DNA from: a virus
Length of the DNA: 64,000 nt
IMG/VR virus record: IMGVR_UViG_3300027143_000001
Coordinates: 45,119 to 109,118 of that record
Reading direction: 5' to 3' (one strand)
The position numbers were made by a program, and so were the translations under genes. This document shows positions 40,351-48,747 of the stretch, in pieces. Under the pieces are notes generated by a model. It made no database searches, was not told the origin of the DNA, and saw nothing but the letters and a program-made list of their open reading frames with translations. Within the stretch, counting starts at the first letter, position 1, and each line of letters starts with the position of its first letter.

Positions 40351-40378
40351 AAAAAAGAACCCCCGGTTACCCAGGGGC
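40351..40378 (-). terminator. Intrinsic terminator after the propeller gene
   Basis: Minus strand forms a GC-rich hairpin, CCCCTGG and CCGGGG around a GTAA loop, followed by TTCTTTTTT. It lies 43 bases past the stop of the 546-aa gene and closes the fibre transcript. Confidence 0.85.
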
Positions 40379-40420
40379 ACTCCCATTCGTCAGGAAAACC
40401 AACAAACCTGATTCATGTTA

Positions 40421-42061
40421 TTACTTAGGTTTATTAAACTGGCAGTTGAATACAGAAGGTCCCAAGTCGGCAAGGTTAGAGGGTATATTGTAATAGGTGC
40501 GGTCTCTTTGAGAGAAGTTAAAGTTGGTAATGCTTGGCGCATATCCTTTGACGCTCACAATCTCAGCAAATTGGCTGTCCCCAGGGTTAAAACCTGGATT
40601 AAAAACACCAATGAACTTTGCGTTGTGAGGGTAGAGTGCATTTGCACCACCACCAATACCTGTTTGTCCAGGGTTTAATGTAGCAACAGTGCTAATGCTT
40701 TGACCTTGCAAAACACCAAGACTTGTTCTTACTATTTTGCGCACGCCATCAACTGCAGATGAAGGGACATCCCATCCGGTCAGCACTGTTCCTCCATAAT
40801 CATTACTTATTGAAGTACTTTTGTTAAAAGTCATGACCATACCGTTAGGCAACGTTATCAATTTGGACATGTTGCTAAACGATCCTGAGGTCGTATTTAC
40901 AGAATATGACATGGCAATGATGTTCATGGTTTGCGTTACCGGATCAAGTACCAGAATGCCATTTGAAACATTGAGATTGGCCTGAGTATCCACCGCAATC
41001 CTTGGGACGCAGTAGATCTTCAGGGTATTGATGTCATGACTGGCATCACGAGGCTTTTCCAAAAATGCAGACTGTATCTGAATATTTTTTGTCATACCTG
41101 TATAGGTTGTTCTTAAATTAGGCGCAGACACCAGTTCTCCACTAGTCCCCCACGCACTTTGTTTGACATAAAAAATGCGTCCGCGTCCTTTTCCAGGCAT
41201 CAGATATATACACCCACTGGGGTGAACAATGGCATCTGAAATTGCAGTAAAATTCCGCGCTGACGCACTATTTGACCCTGCTGAATCCGTAGCGTATGCA
41301 GGGGTAAAACCCGTTGTGTCTGGGTAATCTGTATAGGTTGTACCAGCTTCATCTCTCCAGCTCAGGACTGATTGTCCAAAAGGCGCAGTAGTTGCAAAGT
41401 AATTTGAGTAATAACTGTCTTCCACCGTGTCAGCGGAAGCATTTGAAGTAGTGGTAATTCTGAAAGACTGAGCATATACCGAAAACACGTAGATCTTATT
41501 GTCAGTTCCCAGTACCGCACTACTTATTGCGCGGTTAGTAATGAATGTGGCACCGCTTGGGCGCAACATGTCTGTGACTTTCCAAAGTTCACTGTTTGGA
41601 TTGAATATCACCCACTTGTTGTCATTGCTTCCACATTGCGCAGGAGGAAAGTATATCAATCCATTTGATGCTAATATTCCTGTGTTGAACCTGAAAAGTG
41701 CATTGTCAGTTGTATTACTGCTTACGGCACTAGGCGCACCCCATGATGGTTTTGCAAACCCACTTCCGTTAGCTGTTACACCGTTATCTGCCACCAGATA
41801 TGAAATGGTGGGCGGGGTGTAATTGGTGGTAGCTGTGTTGCTCGTACCAGGAACAATCTTCATGATCACAAAAGCCTCGTAAGTTCCTGACACATTGAAA
41901 GCAGTGGCTCCCAGTATGGCGTACATATTTCCGTTAGGGGCAAGCGTGGGTTTTGTAAACAACCCTATGTACGACGCACTACCGTATGCTCCTGCAAGTG
42001 GTGCAATATCACGTACGCTGTAGCCCCATGTTGCGGCCTGGTGTGTTCCTAAAGATATCAT
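40421..42061 (-). CDS. Beta-propeller-like receptor-binding / tail spike protein, 546 aa
   Basis: The sequence shows repeated short blades with a Gly-x-[IM]-Y/L core: PNGNMYAILG, SNGLIYFPP, TDNKIYVFS, PSGCIYLMPG, SNGILVLDP, PNGMVMTFN. Spacing of 50-90 residues suggests a Kelch-like propeller of about six or seven blades. It is rich in Ser, Thr, Asn and Gly and poor in charge, as phage adhesins are. There is no signal peptide or catalytic motif. The gene is last in the fibre run and ends before a strong terminator, 6 bases after the collagen-like fibre gene. Host-surface binding is inferred from fold type and location; it could also be a head fibre tip. Confidence 0.65.
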   Translation of the reverse strand: MISLGTHQAATWGYSVRDIAPLAGAYGSASYIGLFTKPTLAPNGNMYAILGATAFNVSGTYEAFVIMKIVPGTSNTATTNYTPPTISYLVADNGVTANGSGFAKPSWGAPSAVSSNTTDNALFRFNTGILASNGLIYFPPAQCGSNDNKWVIFNPNSELWKVTDMLRPSGATFITNRAISSAVLGTDNKIYVFSVYAQSFRITTTSNASADTVEDSYYSNYFATTAPFGQSVLSWRDEAGTTYTDYPDTTGFTPAYATDSAGSNSASARNFTAISDAIVHPSGCIYLMPGKGRGRIFYVKQSAWGTSGELVSAPNLRTTYTGMTKNIQIQSAFLEKPRDASHDINTLKIYCVPRIAVDTQANLNVSNGILVLDPVTQTMNIIAMSYSVNTTSGSFSNMSKLITLPNGMVMTFNKSTSISNDYGGTVLTGWDVPSSAVDGVRKIVRTSLGVLQGQSISTVATLNPGQTGIGGGANALYPHNAKFIGVFNPGFNPGDSQFAEIVSVKGYAPSITNFNFSQRDRTYYNIPSNLADLGPSVFNCQFNKPK

Positions 42062-42067
42062 CTGTTA

Positions 42068-43414
42068 TTATACTACTACGTTTGTAAGGTCACCGAACAT
42101 GTACCACAACGCGTCACTTCTTTTTACCAAAGTGGCAGCACTGTATCGTGTTCTTAAATATTGCATGCTGTTGGCACTTTCAAGGGTTACGCCTATTCCG
42201 CCTATGATGCGCACCTGTCCTGTTCCCTTTTGCATAATCGTCACCTGGTAGCCAACCGGAAAGTTGGTTAATCCTGCTGGAACAGTGATGGTTACAGGGT
42301 TGGAAGATTCGGCCAATACAACAACACCTGCATCTGTACTGGGAAAAGTTGCAGGGCCTCCTCCGGCCTGAACAGATCCTACAGCACCATCTGCTTTCAA
42401 TGTATATGCAACAACAGCACTCGTCAAATCTCTGAATCCTGCGACTCCTGTTGAACTGTTGGCTCCGTTGGAACCTGCAGGTCCCTGAGATCCTGTTGCA
42501 CCTGTCGCTCCTGTTGCTCCTGTTGGTCCAGCAGGGCCAGCGGGTCCCGCGGGGCCGGTAGCTCCAGCAGGTCCGGCAGGTCCGGTTGCACCCGTAGGTC
42601 CAGCAGGACCGGCAGGGCCAGCAGGACCAGTAGCACCAGGTAAACCATTGGCACCATTTGCTCCGGCAGGTCCAACCAGGCTAATACCCGTTGTTGGCCA
42701 TACCCCTCCTACTTTTGGGCCTATGAGAATGTTGGTGTCGGTTCTGATATAGTAGTCGCCATTGTTACCAATTGAATTGTTAGGCGCAAAGTTTCCTGAA
42801 AGGATTAAGTTTCCAGCAGGTCCTTGTGGGCCAACGCTTCCTCCAGTACCAGGAGGGCCTGCGATCTGGCCTAGATTCACCCAGCCGCTTCCATCCGCTG
42901 ATGTACTAGTAGGGTCATAAACATATATAGTCCCATTGACACCACTATCCACATCCGTTAACATGACAACTGTCAAGGGATCAGGTGTAGGAAAGTCTAC
43001 AAGCATGGTTGCATATGTAGATGTATATCCCTCAACCGTTACAGATTGTCCGGGAGCACCGGGAGGGCCTTGGGCACCTATGGCGCTGATCTCAATAACC
43101 TGTCCAGGCGTATCCACCACCACAGGGTCAATTCCGCCATTTAAAGTGACACTGCCGTCTAGTGCAGGTTGCAGGGTAAAGTTATTTGCACCACCAATGT
43201 TTCCATTGTTAGACAAACCTTGCAGTACGTCAGTCATGTTGTCGCCAGTATCAGCAACACCAGGAATGGCTGGTCCGTCATAACGAACACAAGATGTATT
43301 CATTACCTCTGGGCATGGCTCACCATCTACGCAGATGGGAGGTGCAGGTACGGTAACCGGAGGAGTAGTTGGCTCCTGAGGGCATCCGCAAGTTGAAGGG
43401 TTATCAGGGTACAT
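42068..43414 (-). CDS. Collagen-like fibre protein, 448 aa
   Basis: The N-terminus is Pro/Cys-rich, followed by [12 protein letters not shown]...[12 protein letters not shown], an anchor-like motif also present in the neighbouring 528-aa fibre. Two short collagen-like patches ([25 protein letters not shown]) precede a continuous run of 24 Gly-x-y triplets at about residues 248-319. The C-terminal ~110 residues form a beta-rich head. Gly-x-y runs make triple helices, so the protein is expected to be a trimeric rod with a distal binding head. The gene lies between the Fn3 fibre and the propeller protein. A head fibre or tail fibre are both possible. Confidence 0.82.
   Translation of the reverse strand: MYPDNPSTCGCPQEPTTPPVTVPAPPICVDGEPCPEVMNTSCVRYDGPAIPGVADTGDNMTDVLQGLSNNGNIGGANNFTLQPALDGSVTLNGGIDPVVVDTPGQVIEISAIGAQGPPGAPGQSVTVEGYTSTYATMLVDFPTPDPLTVVMLTDVDSGVNGTIYVYDPTSTSADGSGWVNLGQIAGPPGTGGSVGPQGPAGNLILSGNFAPNNSIGNNGDYYIRTDTNILIGPKVGGVWPTTGISLVGPAGANGANGLPGATGPAGPAGPAGPTGATGPAGPAGATGPAGPAGPAGPTGATGATGATGSQGPAGSNGANSSTGVAGFRDLTSAVVAYTLKADGAVGSVQAGGGPATFPSTDAGVVVLAESSNPVTITVPAGLTNFPVGYQVTIMQKGTGQVRIIGGIGVTLESANSMQYLRTRYSAATLVKRSDALWYMFGDLTNVVV
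42458..42673 (-). repeat. Collagen-like Gly-x-y coding repeat (24 triplets)
   Basis: Nine-base periodic coding repeat, mainly GPA, GAT and GPT triplets. It encodes the triple-helical shaft of the fibre. Such DNA is prone to length change by recombination. Confidence 0.9.
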
Positions 43415-43438
43415 ATCTTAAATAATGTTTTTCATAGT

Positions 43439-45025
43439 TTAGGGTTGGGCACACATGTTATAAGAAACACCTGCACAAAGCGGTACGGTTTGACCAGTGA
43501 TTGACTGCACACATCCCAAAATGCGGGTGACAGTTCCACATTGTCCGGTTCCTGAACATAGTGCGGTTGTTACGGCAACATAGTCAAGAGTTGCTTGAGA
43601 ATTACCTCCTGTAATTGACAGAACCTCTGTGTAGTAGCTTTGTACACCACATTCATTGGTAAGTTCAAAATACAAGGTTACATCTATCGTTGCGCCTGCA
43701 TTGCTAATAGGAGATCCTGTAGAAGAGTTCTGAAGAGTTACAGTTATACGCTTATTGGTTTCATTGTATGTAGTTGTCGATCCTGCAGTTGGTGTACAAT
43801 CAACAGTTGTTGTTGGAAGAATGGTCTCCTCAATATCTATGCACATCGGAATTATAGAAGACCTAAGCACTGCAATTTGCGTCACAGGCGCACTTCCACA
43901 GCCATAAACTGCTGTTACACGCACTGCGTAGTTTTTGTTCTCATTAGCAAACCCGTTTAAAATTGTAAGAGGTAAAGTTGCTGGATGAGATAAAATAGTC
44001 TGAGGTAATAAAGATGGACCTGATGGAGTGCTACCTATAAGATTAAAAATCTCAACAACGTACTCAATTGGAGGTTCACCAGTTCCATACAAGGGATCAC
44101 TCCAGGAAATCTGAAAATTATTTGATGTCACATTGTTGATGCTTAATCCCCGTACAGGTAAAGGAGAACACACAAGTACTTCCTGGCAACAGTCAATGAT
44201 CTTTGCTCTCATATCGCAGATGGTGATCCACATGTTGGAAAGCGTTTCTGCTAGTGTACTAGGATTACTTACCCAGCCTGGCAAATCTGCCATAATTGTT
44301 CCAGGTGTCATCAGTGAATCAACTGATTCAATAGTTGCACATCCTGCATAATCTGTCACAGCATTAATCTGGGCAATAGATCCCAGTACAGCACTTAAGT
44401 CACAAAAGGTAGACTCAAAGTTGGCAAACGCCATTTGGATAGGCAATACCAAACCAGGAGAAGGACCACTGGCACATTGCGTAGTGATGTTAATCACAGG
44501 AGATCCTGTAGTAGGCGTCTGATTTTCCAGAATTGTTACACGCTGGTCAAGGCTGTCAAGTTGTGTTTGGTGATCGTCTGTGATTGTGTACAGATCACAA
44601 ACAGCATTTGCAATAAGATCAATGTACTCTTCCTGGGTAACCTGTGTAATAGTATTGCCATCCCCGTCAATATATTGCAAACAGGCTGGTAAATCGTAGA
44701 GCATGTCAGGACCTGGTGTTACAGGATCGTCTGTCAACGCTTCACATAATTTATTTACAATAAGCTGGATAAGTGCTTCCTGTGTTTCAGGAGTAGTGTC
44801 ACCCACACCCAGCAAACAGTTTACATCTATGCCCGCTACATCAAACAGATTATCATTTAGCTCGCATACTTTAAGTGCAAGCTGATAGACCACATCTGTG
44901 ATTGTGTCCCCGCTGCACAATGACAGGCAGGAAATATCCGGTCCCTGCCACACCACACAGTTGCTGGACAACGGTGTACAGTTGGCATTTGGATCAGGAT
45001 TGCTATTTGACCTTACAGGGTTCAT
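43439..45025 (-). CDS. Fibre protein with Fn3 domain, 528 aa
   Basis: Residues ~18-55 hold SSNCVVWQGPDISCLSLCSG and DTITDVVYQLALKVCEL, an anchor motif shared in pattern (CV, aromatic-x-GP, GD, T-D-V, L) with the collagen-like fibre. Helical segments follow, with TLTDDHQTQLDSLDQRVTILENQ-type heptads (residues ~145-175) typical of trimeric coiled coils. A fibronectin-III domain lies at about 300-395 (PVRGLSINNVTSNNFQISWS to AVRVTAVYG). The C-terminal ~130 residues are a Cys-containing beta domain. The gene overlaps the 76-aa gene by 4 bases. It is probably a head or tail fibre; the bound partner cannot be read from sequence. Confidence 0.72.
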   Translation of the reverse strand: MNPVRSNSNPDPNANCTPLSSNCVVWQGPDISCLSLCSGDTITDVVYQLALKVCELNDNLFDVAGIDVNCLLGVGDTTPETQEALIQLIVNKLCEALTDDPVTPGPDMLYDLPACLQYIDGDGNTITQVTQEEYIDLIANAVCDLYTITDDHQTQLDSLDQRVTILENQTPTTGSPVINITTQCASGPSPGLVLPIQMAFANFESTFCDLSAVLGSIAQINAVTDYAGCATIESVDSLMTPGTIMADLPGWVSNPSTLAETLSNMWITICDMRAKIIDCCQEVLVCSPLPVRGLSINNVTSNNFQISWSDPLYGTGEPPIEYVVEIFNLIGSTPSGPSLLPQTILSHPATLPLTILNGFANENKNYAVRVTAVYGCGSAPVTQIAVLRSSIIPMCIDIEETILPTTTVDCTPTAGSTTTYNETNKRITVTLQNSSTGSPISNAGATIDVTLYFELTNECGVQSYYTEVLSITGGNSQATLDYVAVTTALCSGTGQCGTVTRILGCVQSITGQTVPLCAGVSYNMCAQP

Positions 45026-45252
45026 AGGGTATTGATTCTTTCAATTACAGCATCATGTGTACAGCCTGCGCTGTCAACGTTACATCCACACGCTTTTCGC
45101 TCCTCTCCTCTCATATAGAGATTTCTCAGATCATCTGCCAGGTCAGCATCCACTTTTGCGCGACAGGTCTTAAGACCAAAGCGCTTGCGCTGCATGTCCT
45201 GAAAAAGAGCATCTGCAAAGAGCTGGTTGATATGGGTTAGCGTGTCAGTCAC
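45022..45252 (-). CDS. Small Cys-containing phage protein, GTG start, 76 aa
   Basis: Helical N-terminus (INQLFADALFQDMQRKRFGL), then KTCRAKVDADLADDLRNLY and a C-terminal CGCNVDSAGC cluster. I recall similar small proteins beside fibre genes in Bacteroidota phages, function unknown. The start is GTG, shown by the GTGA overlap with the stop of the 54-aa gene. The stop overlaps the fibre start by 4 bases, so it sits in a translationally coupled chain. Confidence 0.65.
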   Translation of the reverse strand: MTDTLTHINQLFADALFQDMQRKRFGLKTCRAKVDADLADDLRNLYMRGEERKACGCNVDSAGCTHDAVIERINTL

Positions 45253-45413
45253 GATTTAGTGAAGTTGTTGTTATTATTGATATTGGTGTTCGTGTATTTT
45301 AGCTGAGCTTCATACACTTTGATACAATTTGAGCATACAGAACGTCCGTCTGATGCAGTGCGAACCTGGCATGAGCAGCCAAGGTTGGTGTTACAGTTGT
45401 TACACTTTGCCAT
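45249..45413 (-). CDS. Short Cys-rich zinc-ribbon-like protein, 54 aa
   Basis: Starts MAKCNNCNTNLGCSCQVRTA and continues to VCSNC. Spacing CxxC, CxC, CxxC suggests a zinc ribbon. The C-terminal third is Asn-rich. It lies 15 bases after the 188-aa gene and overlaps the GTG start of the next gene by 4 bases. Similar tiny proteins occur in this place in Bacteroidota phages, to my recollection. Role unknown; it may bridge or fold fibre parts. Confidence 0.65.
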   Translation of the reverse strand: MAKCNNCNTNLGCSCQVRTASDGRSVCSNCIKVYEAQLKYTNTNINNNNNFTKS

Positions 45414-45428
45414 ATACTTGTTGGTTGG

Positions 45429-45995
45429 TTAGCAGTTACAGGTAGAGCAACATCCGCTCTGGTACTTTTTCAACAGCTTCTGTGCGTAGGCAAGCATGTT
45501 CACCGCATCTTTTGGCGAGTGACAATATTCAGCCTTTGCTTTGGCTGCTTCTAAAAACATTTTGATGTAGCGCAGGTCATGCATTTTATCATGCTGCTCA
45601 GGAGTGGGCTCACACGCTGCAAGCTGCACTTTGCACACTTCCTTATAGTAGGTGTTCAATGTAGCAGTGATTCTCAGGTGGTAGTATTCCACGTACACCT
45701 TGTCATTTGGAGAAACACTATACTTGATGGTGTAAAGACCGTCTGGCAAATCTGCCACGGCAGGATTGTTCACCGGCATCAGTCCCAGGTCATAAGCAGA
45801 AAAGTTCTTGCAGAATCCAGGGGTTAAATCCTCTGTGATGTATACAGGCACTGTATAGCCAGGAACATAGATATCCAGGCGCTGGCAATCCACGTTCAAT
45901 CCTTGTGCGTATACAGAGGCGTCGCAGATGCGCAGGATGTTCTCACACGCTGTGTCTGGAACATCTAGGGATAAATGGTGTTTAAGTGCGGCCAT
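45429..45995 (-). CDS. Conserved structural-type protein with Cys-rich end, 188 aa
   Basis: The beta-rich N-terminal half includes LDIYVPGYTVPVYI and LPDGLYTIKYSVSPNDKVYV, then EYYHLR. A helical hairpin (MFLEAAKAKAEYCH, MLAYAQKLLKKY) leads to a C-terminal GCCSTCNC. I recall this fold pattern as a common Bacteroidota phage protein placed next to fibre genes, perhaps a fibre base or adaptor. It is the first gene after a terminator and promoter-like element 3, so it heads the fibre transcript. No activity can be stated. Confidence 0.68.
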   Translation of the reverse strand: MAALKHHLSLDVPDTACENILRICDASVYAQGLNVDCQRLDIYVPGYTVPVYITEDLTPGFCKNFSAYDLGLMPVNNPAVADLPDGLYTIKYSVSPNDKVYVEYYHLRITATLNTYYKEVCKVQLAACEPTPEQHDKMHDLRYIKMFLEAAKAKAEYCHSPKDAVNMLAYAQKLLKKYQSGCCSTCNC

Positions 45996-46027
45996 AGGGT
46001 ATAGTGGGCAGATTAATCTCTACAATA

Positions 46028-46037
46028 AGAATTTACA
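46028..46037 (-). promoter_or_regulatory. TGTAAATTCT late-promoter-like element 3
   Basis: Minus strand reads TTTGTAAATTCTTATTGTAG, 33 bases before the ATG at 45995 and directly after a terminator. A TTTTGTAGAGGTA copy lies immediately upstream (46043-46055). Placement between a terminator and a new gene run is the best positional support for promoter function among the four copies. Confidence 0.62.
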
Positions 46038-46056
46038 AAAAATACCTCTACAAAAC

Positions 46057-46089
46057 AAAAAAGGAGGCGAGTTTCCTCGACCTCCTTTT
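46057..46089 (-). terminator. Intrinsic terminator after the 488-aa virion protein gene
   Basis: Minus strand: GGAGG-TC-GAG, loop GAAA, CTC-GC-CTCC, then TTTTTT. The stem is strong and flanked by A and T runs. It follows the 488-aa gene by 22 bases. Confidence 0.9.
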
Positions 46090-46111
46090 CATAGGGTAGG
46101 GTTAATTAAGA

Positions 46112-47578
46112 TTAAAGAGTGCTGATCAAGCTTGCTTCGCTTCCACCAGCAATAAGCCAGTTGTTCATGAATTGCTCAAAATTTGAGTTTGTTCCGTTGG
46201 TAACAATCTTCACCAAGTACTGGTCAGCATCCATAGTGCCTGATGGGTTGCTCTTGCGAGGAACACTGTGCAGGATGTAGTATGCTCCGTAGCGAGCAGC
46301 GCGAGATACGCCATTGCTATGTAATGTAGTAACATCTAATACTTCACGCATACGTGGATCATTGTTCCATGGCTCTTGCATGTAACGGTTAGACAAGATC
46401 AACTCGCGGATGATGGTCTCACCGAATCCGTTTCCTTGTGCAGTTGCTTGAGTTTCAAAAACACCACCTGTAGCTTCGTTAGTTACAAGCACGCTTTCAA
46501 AAGTCTTAGTTTCGTCAGACTGAACTCCAGTTGAACCGAAACACTTGGTAGCGCAAGGCTGATCCTTATCGTCTACAACAGAAGCGTAGATCTGGATTGG
46601 CTGCAACTCGTAGTGGTCAGTTGGCTGGAATGAACAGTTACCGAAAGTGGTATCTGCATAAGCACCAGTCAATTCCAAGAACGCGTCGTTGGTAGCTGGT
46701 GTAGCATCTGGAACGTATGAGCTGAACGCAGTAGTTACGTTGTTGTAGAACTTAACAGGAGTTGCAGCAGAAACAGTTACTGTCACAGCTGAACCGTCAG
46801 CATTCACCAAACCAACAGTTGTTCCACTTACGTAGTTATAACTCACAAAAGTGTTTGCAGGAATACCTGCACCAACTACTCTTTGGTTGGCAACAATACC
46901 TGTAGCAGAAGCAACAGTCAAGCTAGTTGCAGCAGCAGCAGTACCAGTTGTTTCAGCAGCTAAGCTGTATACTTTTGGCGATACAAACTGCTTTAAGATT
47001 GGACTTGCAGCCAATTGCTCTTTCCATTGAAGCAATACGATCAACGGATCTACAGCTGCACCAGGAGTAGCGCAACATCCAGTGTATGCGTCAACAGTCA
47101 TGTATGCGTTGTGCGTTAAGAAACGAAGTGCAGGAGAACCTTTAACGTCTACACGTAAACGGTAAGTGGTGTCACATACAAGTGCCGTGCAGTCAGCAGC
47201 GGGTTTTACCACAACGATGTTCTGAACAGGAGCCTCAGCTGGGATGTAGTAGAAAGCACTAACATATCTAGGGTTGATACCCTTAGATTTGATAGTCTCT
47301 TTGTACCCTCCGTGGAAAGGTCCGATCTTATCGTTTGCATGGAAGCTTCCTTGAGCCAAATAGATCATAGGAAGTTGCGCATACGTTGGGAAGGAACCTG
47401 GGTTCAAATCCAAAACTTTGTGAGTCTTAGCGTTGATTACACCAATCTGTCCAGCCAAAAGGGCTGTAGTAGCAATGGTACCTACTCCATTAGGAGCGCC
47501 TGTGTCATTTCCGTCTACAAACGGAGTTGCGTTCGTAGCTAACATGAGCTTCTGAAACGCGTGGGGAAAATAAGCCAT
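46112..47578 (-). CDS. Probable abundant virion protein with inserted beta domain, 488 aa
   Basis: The N-terminal region (YFPHAFQKLMLATN, then KIGPFHGGYKETIKSKGINP) recalls a structural protein common in Bacteroidota phages, at times annotated as tail or capsid accessory. Codon use is cleaner and GC-richer than in neighbours, as in the capsid gene, and a strong terminator follows; both suggest high expression. At residues ~208-280 a Thr/Ala/Val-rich beta domain (ATGIVANQRVVGAGIPANTF) looks inserted, like surface-exposed Ig-like or lectin-like modules. No sheath or tube signature is clear. I call it a major virion component of unknown exact place: an auxiliary capsid protein is the best guess in a short-tailed phage. 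Confidence 0.6.
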   Translation of the reverse strand: MAYFPHAFQKLMLATNATPFVDGNDTGAPNGVGTIATTALLAGQIGVINAKTHKVLDLNPGSFPTYAQLPMIYLAQGSFHANDKIGPFHGGYKETIKSKGINPRYVSAFYYIPAEAPVQNIVVVKPAADCTALVCDTTYRLRVDVKGSPALRFLTHNAYMTVDAYTGCCATPGAAVDPLIVLLQWKEQLAASPILKQFVSPKVYSLAAETTGTAAAATSLTVASATGIVANQRVVGAGIPANTFVSYNYVSGTTVGLVNADGSAVTVTVSAATPVKFYNNVTTAFSSYVPDATPATNDAFLELTGAYADTTFGNCSFQPTDHYELQPIQIYASVVDDKDQPCATKCFGSTGVQSDETKTFESVLVTNEATGGVFETQATAQGNGFGETIIRELILSNRYMQEPWNNDPRMREVLDVTTLHSNGVSRAARYGAYYILHSVPRKSNPSGTMDADQYLVKIVTNGTNSNFEQFMNNWLIAGGSEASLISTL

Positions 47579-47614
47579 AGGGTTATAAGAATTATGAGGT
47601 TAGATAAAAAAAAA

Positions 47615-48046
47615 TCATTGTAAAAACAGGAGCTTGTACTTGATGGAGTTGATTGTGCTTTTCACATTGTCCAGGTCGTTTCCTATCTCACTGTAAGGCA
47701 TCACTGACTGCAGGTCATTGACCATTGTCTTGAGCTCTCTTAAATAAGATAATCCATCCTCTACACTGTTCAAAATTTTAGGAGAACTTTCTTCACCATA
47801 CTCCAGCAACTTTTCATGTGCACCCTGAAATCCTTCTGCCAGTGTATCAGCATGTCCGGGCAATGCGTCATAGAGTTCATTTAAAGCTTTGTGGCTAGCA
47901 AATGAACCTGGTCCTGTTACCTTCAGGTGTAGTTTGTGAATACTTGTAGCAGCATTCATCAGTTCTGATACAACCATTGCAGTACGAGCTTCCAGCGTGT
48001 TTGTTGACGCACCTTCTACAGGTATGATAAGTTTACGCTTCTCCAT
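47615..48046 (-). CDS. Ferritin/Dps-like helical phage protein, 143 aa
   Basis: All-helical. The stretch SIHKLHLKVTGPGSFASHKA, then LNELYDALPGHADTLAEGFQ, resembles the ferritin-like DUF5856-type proteins found in many phages, where His and Glu sit on a four-helix core. Here the full set of iron ligands is not obvious, so activity is doubtful. It overlaps the ring gene by one base and precedes the 488-aa gene. Role unknown; DNA- or metal-binding is possible by analogy. Confidence 0.5.
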   Translation of the reverse strand: MEKRKLIIPVEGASTNTLEARTAMVVSELMNAATSIHKLHLKVTGPGSFASHKALNELYDALPGHADTLAEGFQGAHEKLLEYGEESSPKILNSVEDGLSYLRELKTMVNDLQSVMPYSEIGNDLDNVKSTINSIKYKLLFLQ

Positions 48047-48747
48047 TAGTTATTTCCTGTTGCGTTGGTTTTGTTACGTTGATACTGTGTGATAGACTCA
48101 ATGTCTCCAGCCAGTATGCTTGCAGCGTCATCAACAAGCATCTCTGCTACATCATCCTTAAACTCGCAGGTTACGTCTGCTGTAACAGCTTGTCCTGTGT
48201 TCAGGTTTATGCATCCTGCAAACTGTACGTCTATGGGTTTGCGGTAGTAGGTAAGCTTTGTGTCAGCAACTGTAAACTTGTTGTTGTGATAAATTCTGAA
48301 TTTGTTACCCTGTAATGTGCAGAAGGTTTCTCCCCACTCTGCACTGGGGTTTCTCAGAGAATCCACCAGCAGTTGACTAACATCTGCAACCGGTGCCAGG
48401 TATACACCGATGGCACGGTCCGGGCAGCAGTCTGTGTGGCTCTTGGCACTGATACGTTTGAAATACAAGTAGTCGGGTGGGAGTACCTGCGTTTCAAAGT
48501 ATATCAACTGGTTTGCACCAGTAAGCGGGGCTTCTACCAATAAACGTTGCAAGTCATCGATCAGGACATCAGAAGACTCATCGCCCTCCTTGGTCTGGTT
48601 AACACCATGAACCTGGCGTCTGACAAACTCCAGTTGTGCTTTGTTGAACGCTTCCGCGATCTGCCAGCACTCGATGTTGTCATAGTCCATAGAGGCCAAC
48701 TTATTGAGGCGCTCCTTTATCTTGATCTGTAACAGTGCGTTGTTCAT
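48046..48747 (-). CDS. Probable ring/adaptor protein, 233 aa
   Basis: The start (IKERLNKLASMDYDNIECWQ, then IAEAFNKAQLEFVRRQVHG) is a pattern I recall from the portal-proximal ring proteins of crAss-like phages. A beta domain follows with QVLPPDYLYFKRIS and KLTYYRKPIDVQF. The C-terminal helix EMLVDDAASILAGDIESITQ is typical of head-tail adaptors. It is chained by one-base overlaps to the genes on both sides. Confidence is moderate because it rests on pattern memory and order. Confidence 0.65.
   Translation of the reverse strand: MNNALLQIKIKERLNKLASMDYDNIECWQIAEAFNKAQLEFVRRQVHGVNQTKEGDESSDVLIDDLQRLLVEAPLTGANQLIYFETQVLPPDYLYFKRISAKSHTDCCPDRAIGVYLAPVADVSQLLVDSLRNPSAEWGETFCTLQGNKFRIYHNNKFTVADTKLTYYRKPIDVQFAGCINLNTGQAVTADVTCEFKDDVAEMLVDDAASILAGDIESITQYQRNKTNATGNN

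Noticed and set aside
42458-42673. Tandem DNA repeat or CRISPR-like array
   Set aside because: It is a 9-base coding periodicity of collagen Gly-x-y triplets, with no spacers.
46112-47578. Contractile tail sheath or tube
   Set aside because: No other baseplate, tube or tape-measure genes are present; the gene set is that of a short-tailed phage.
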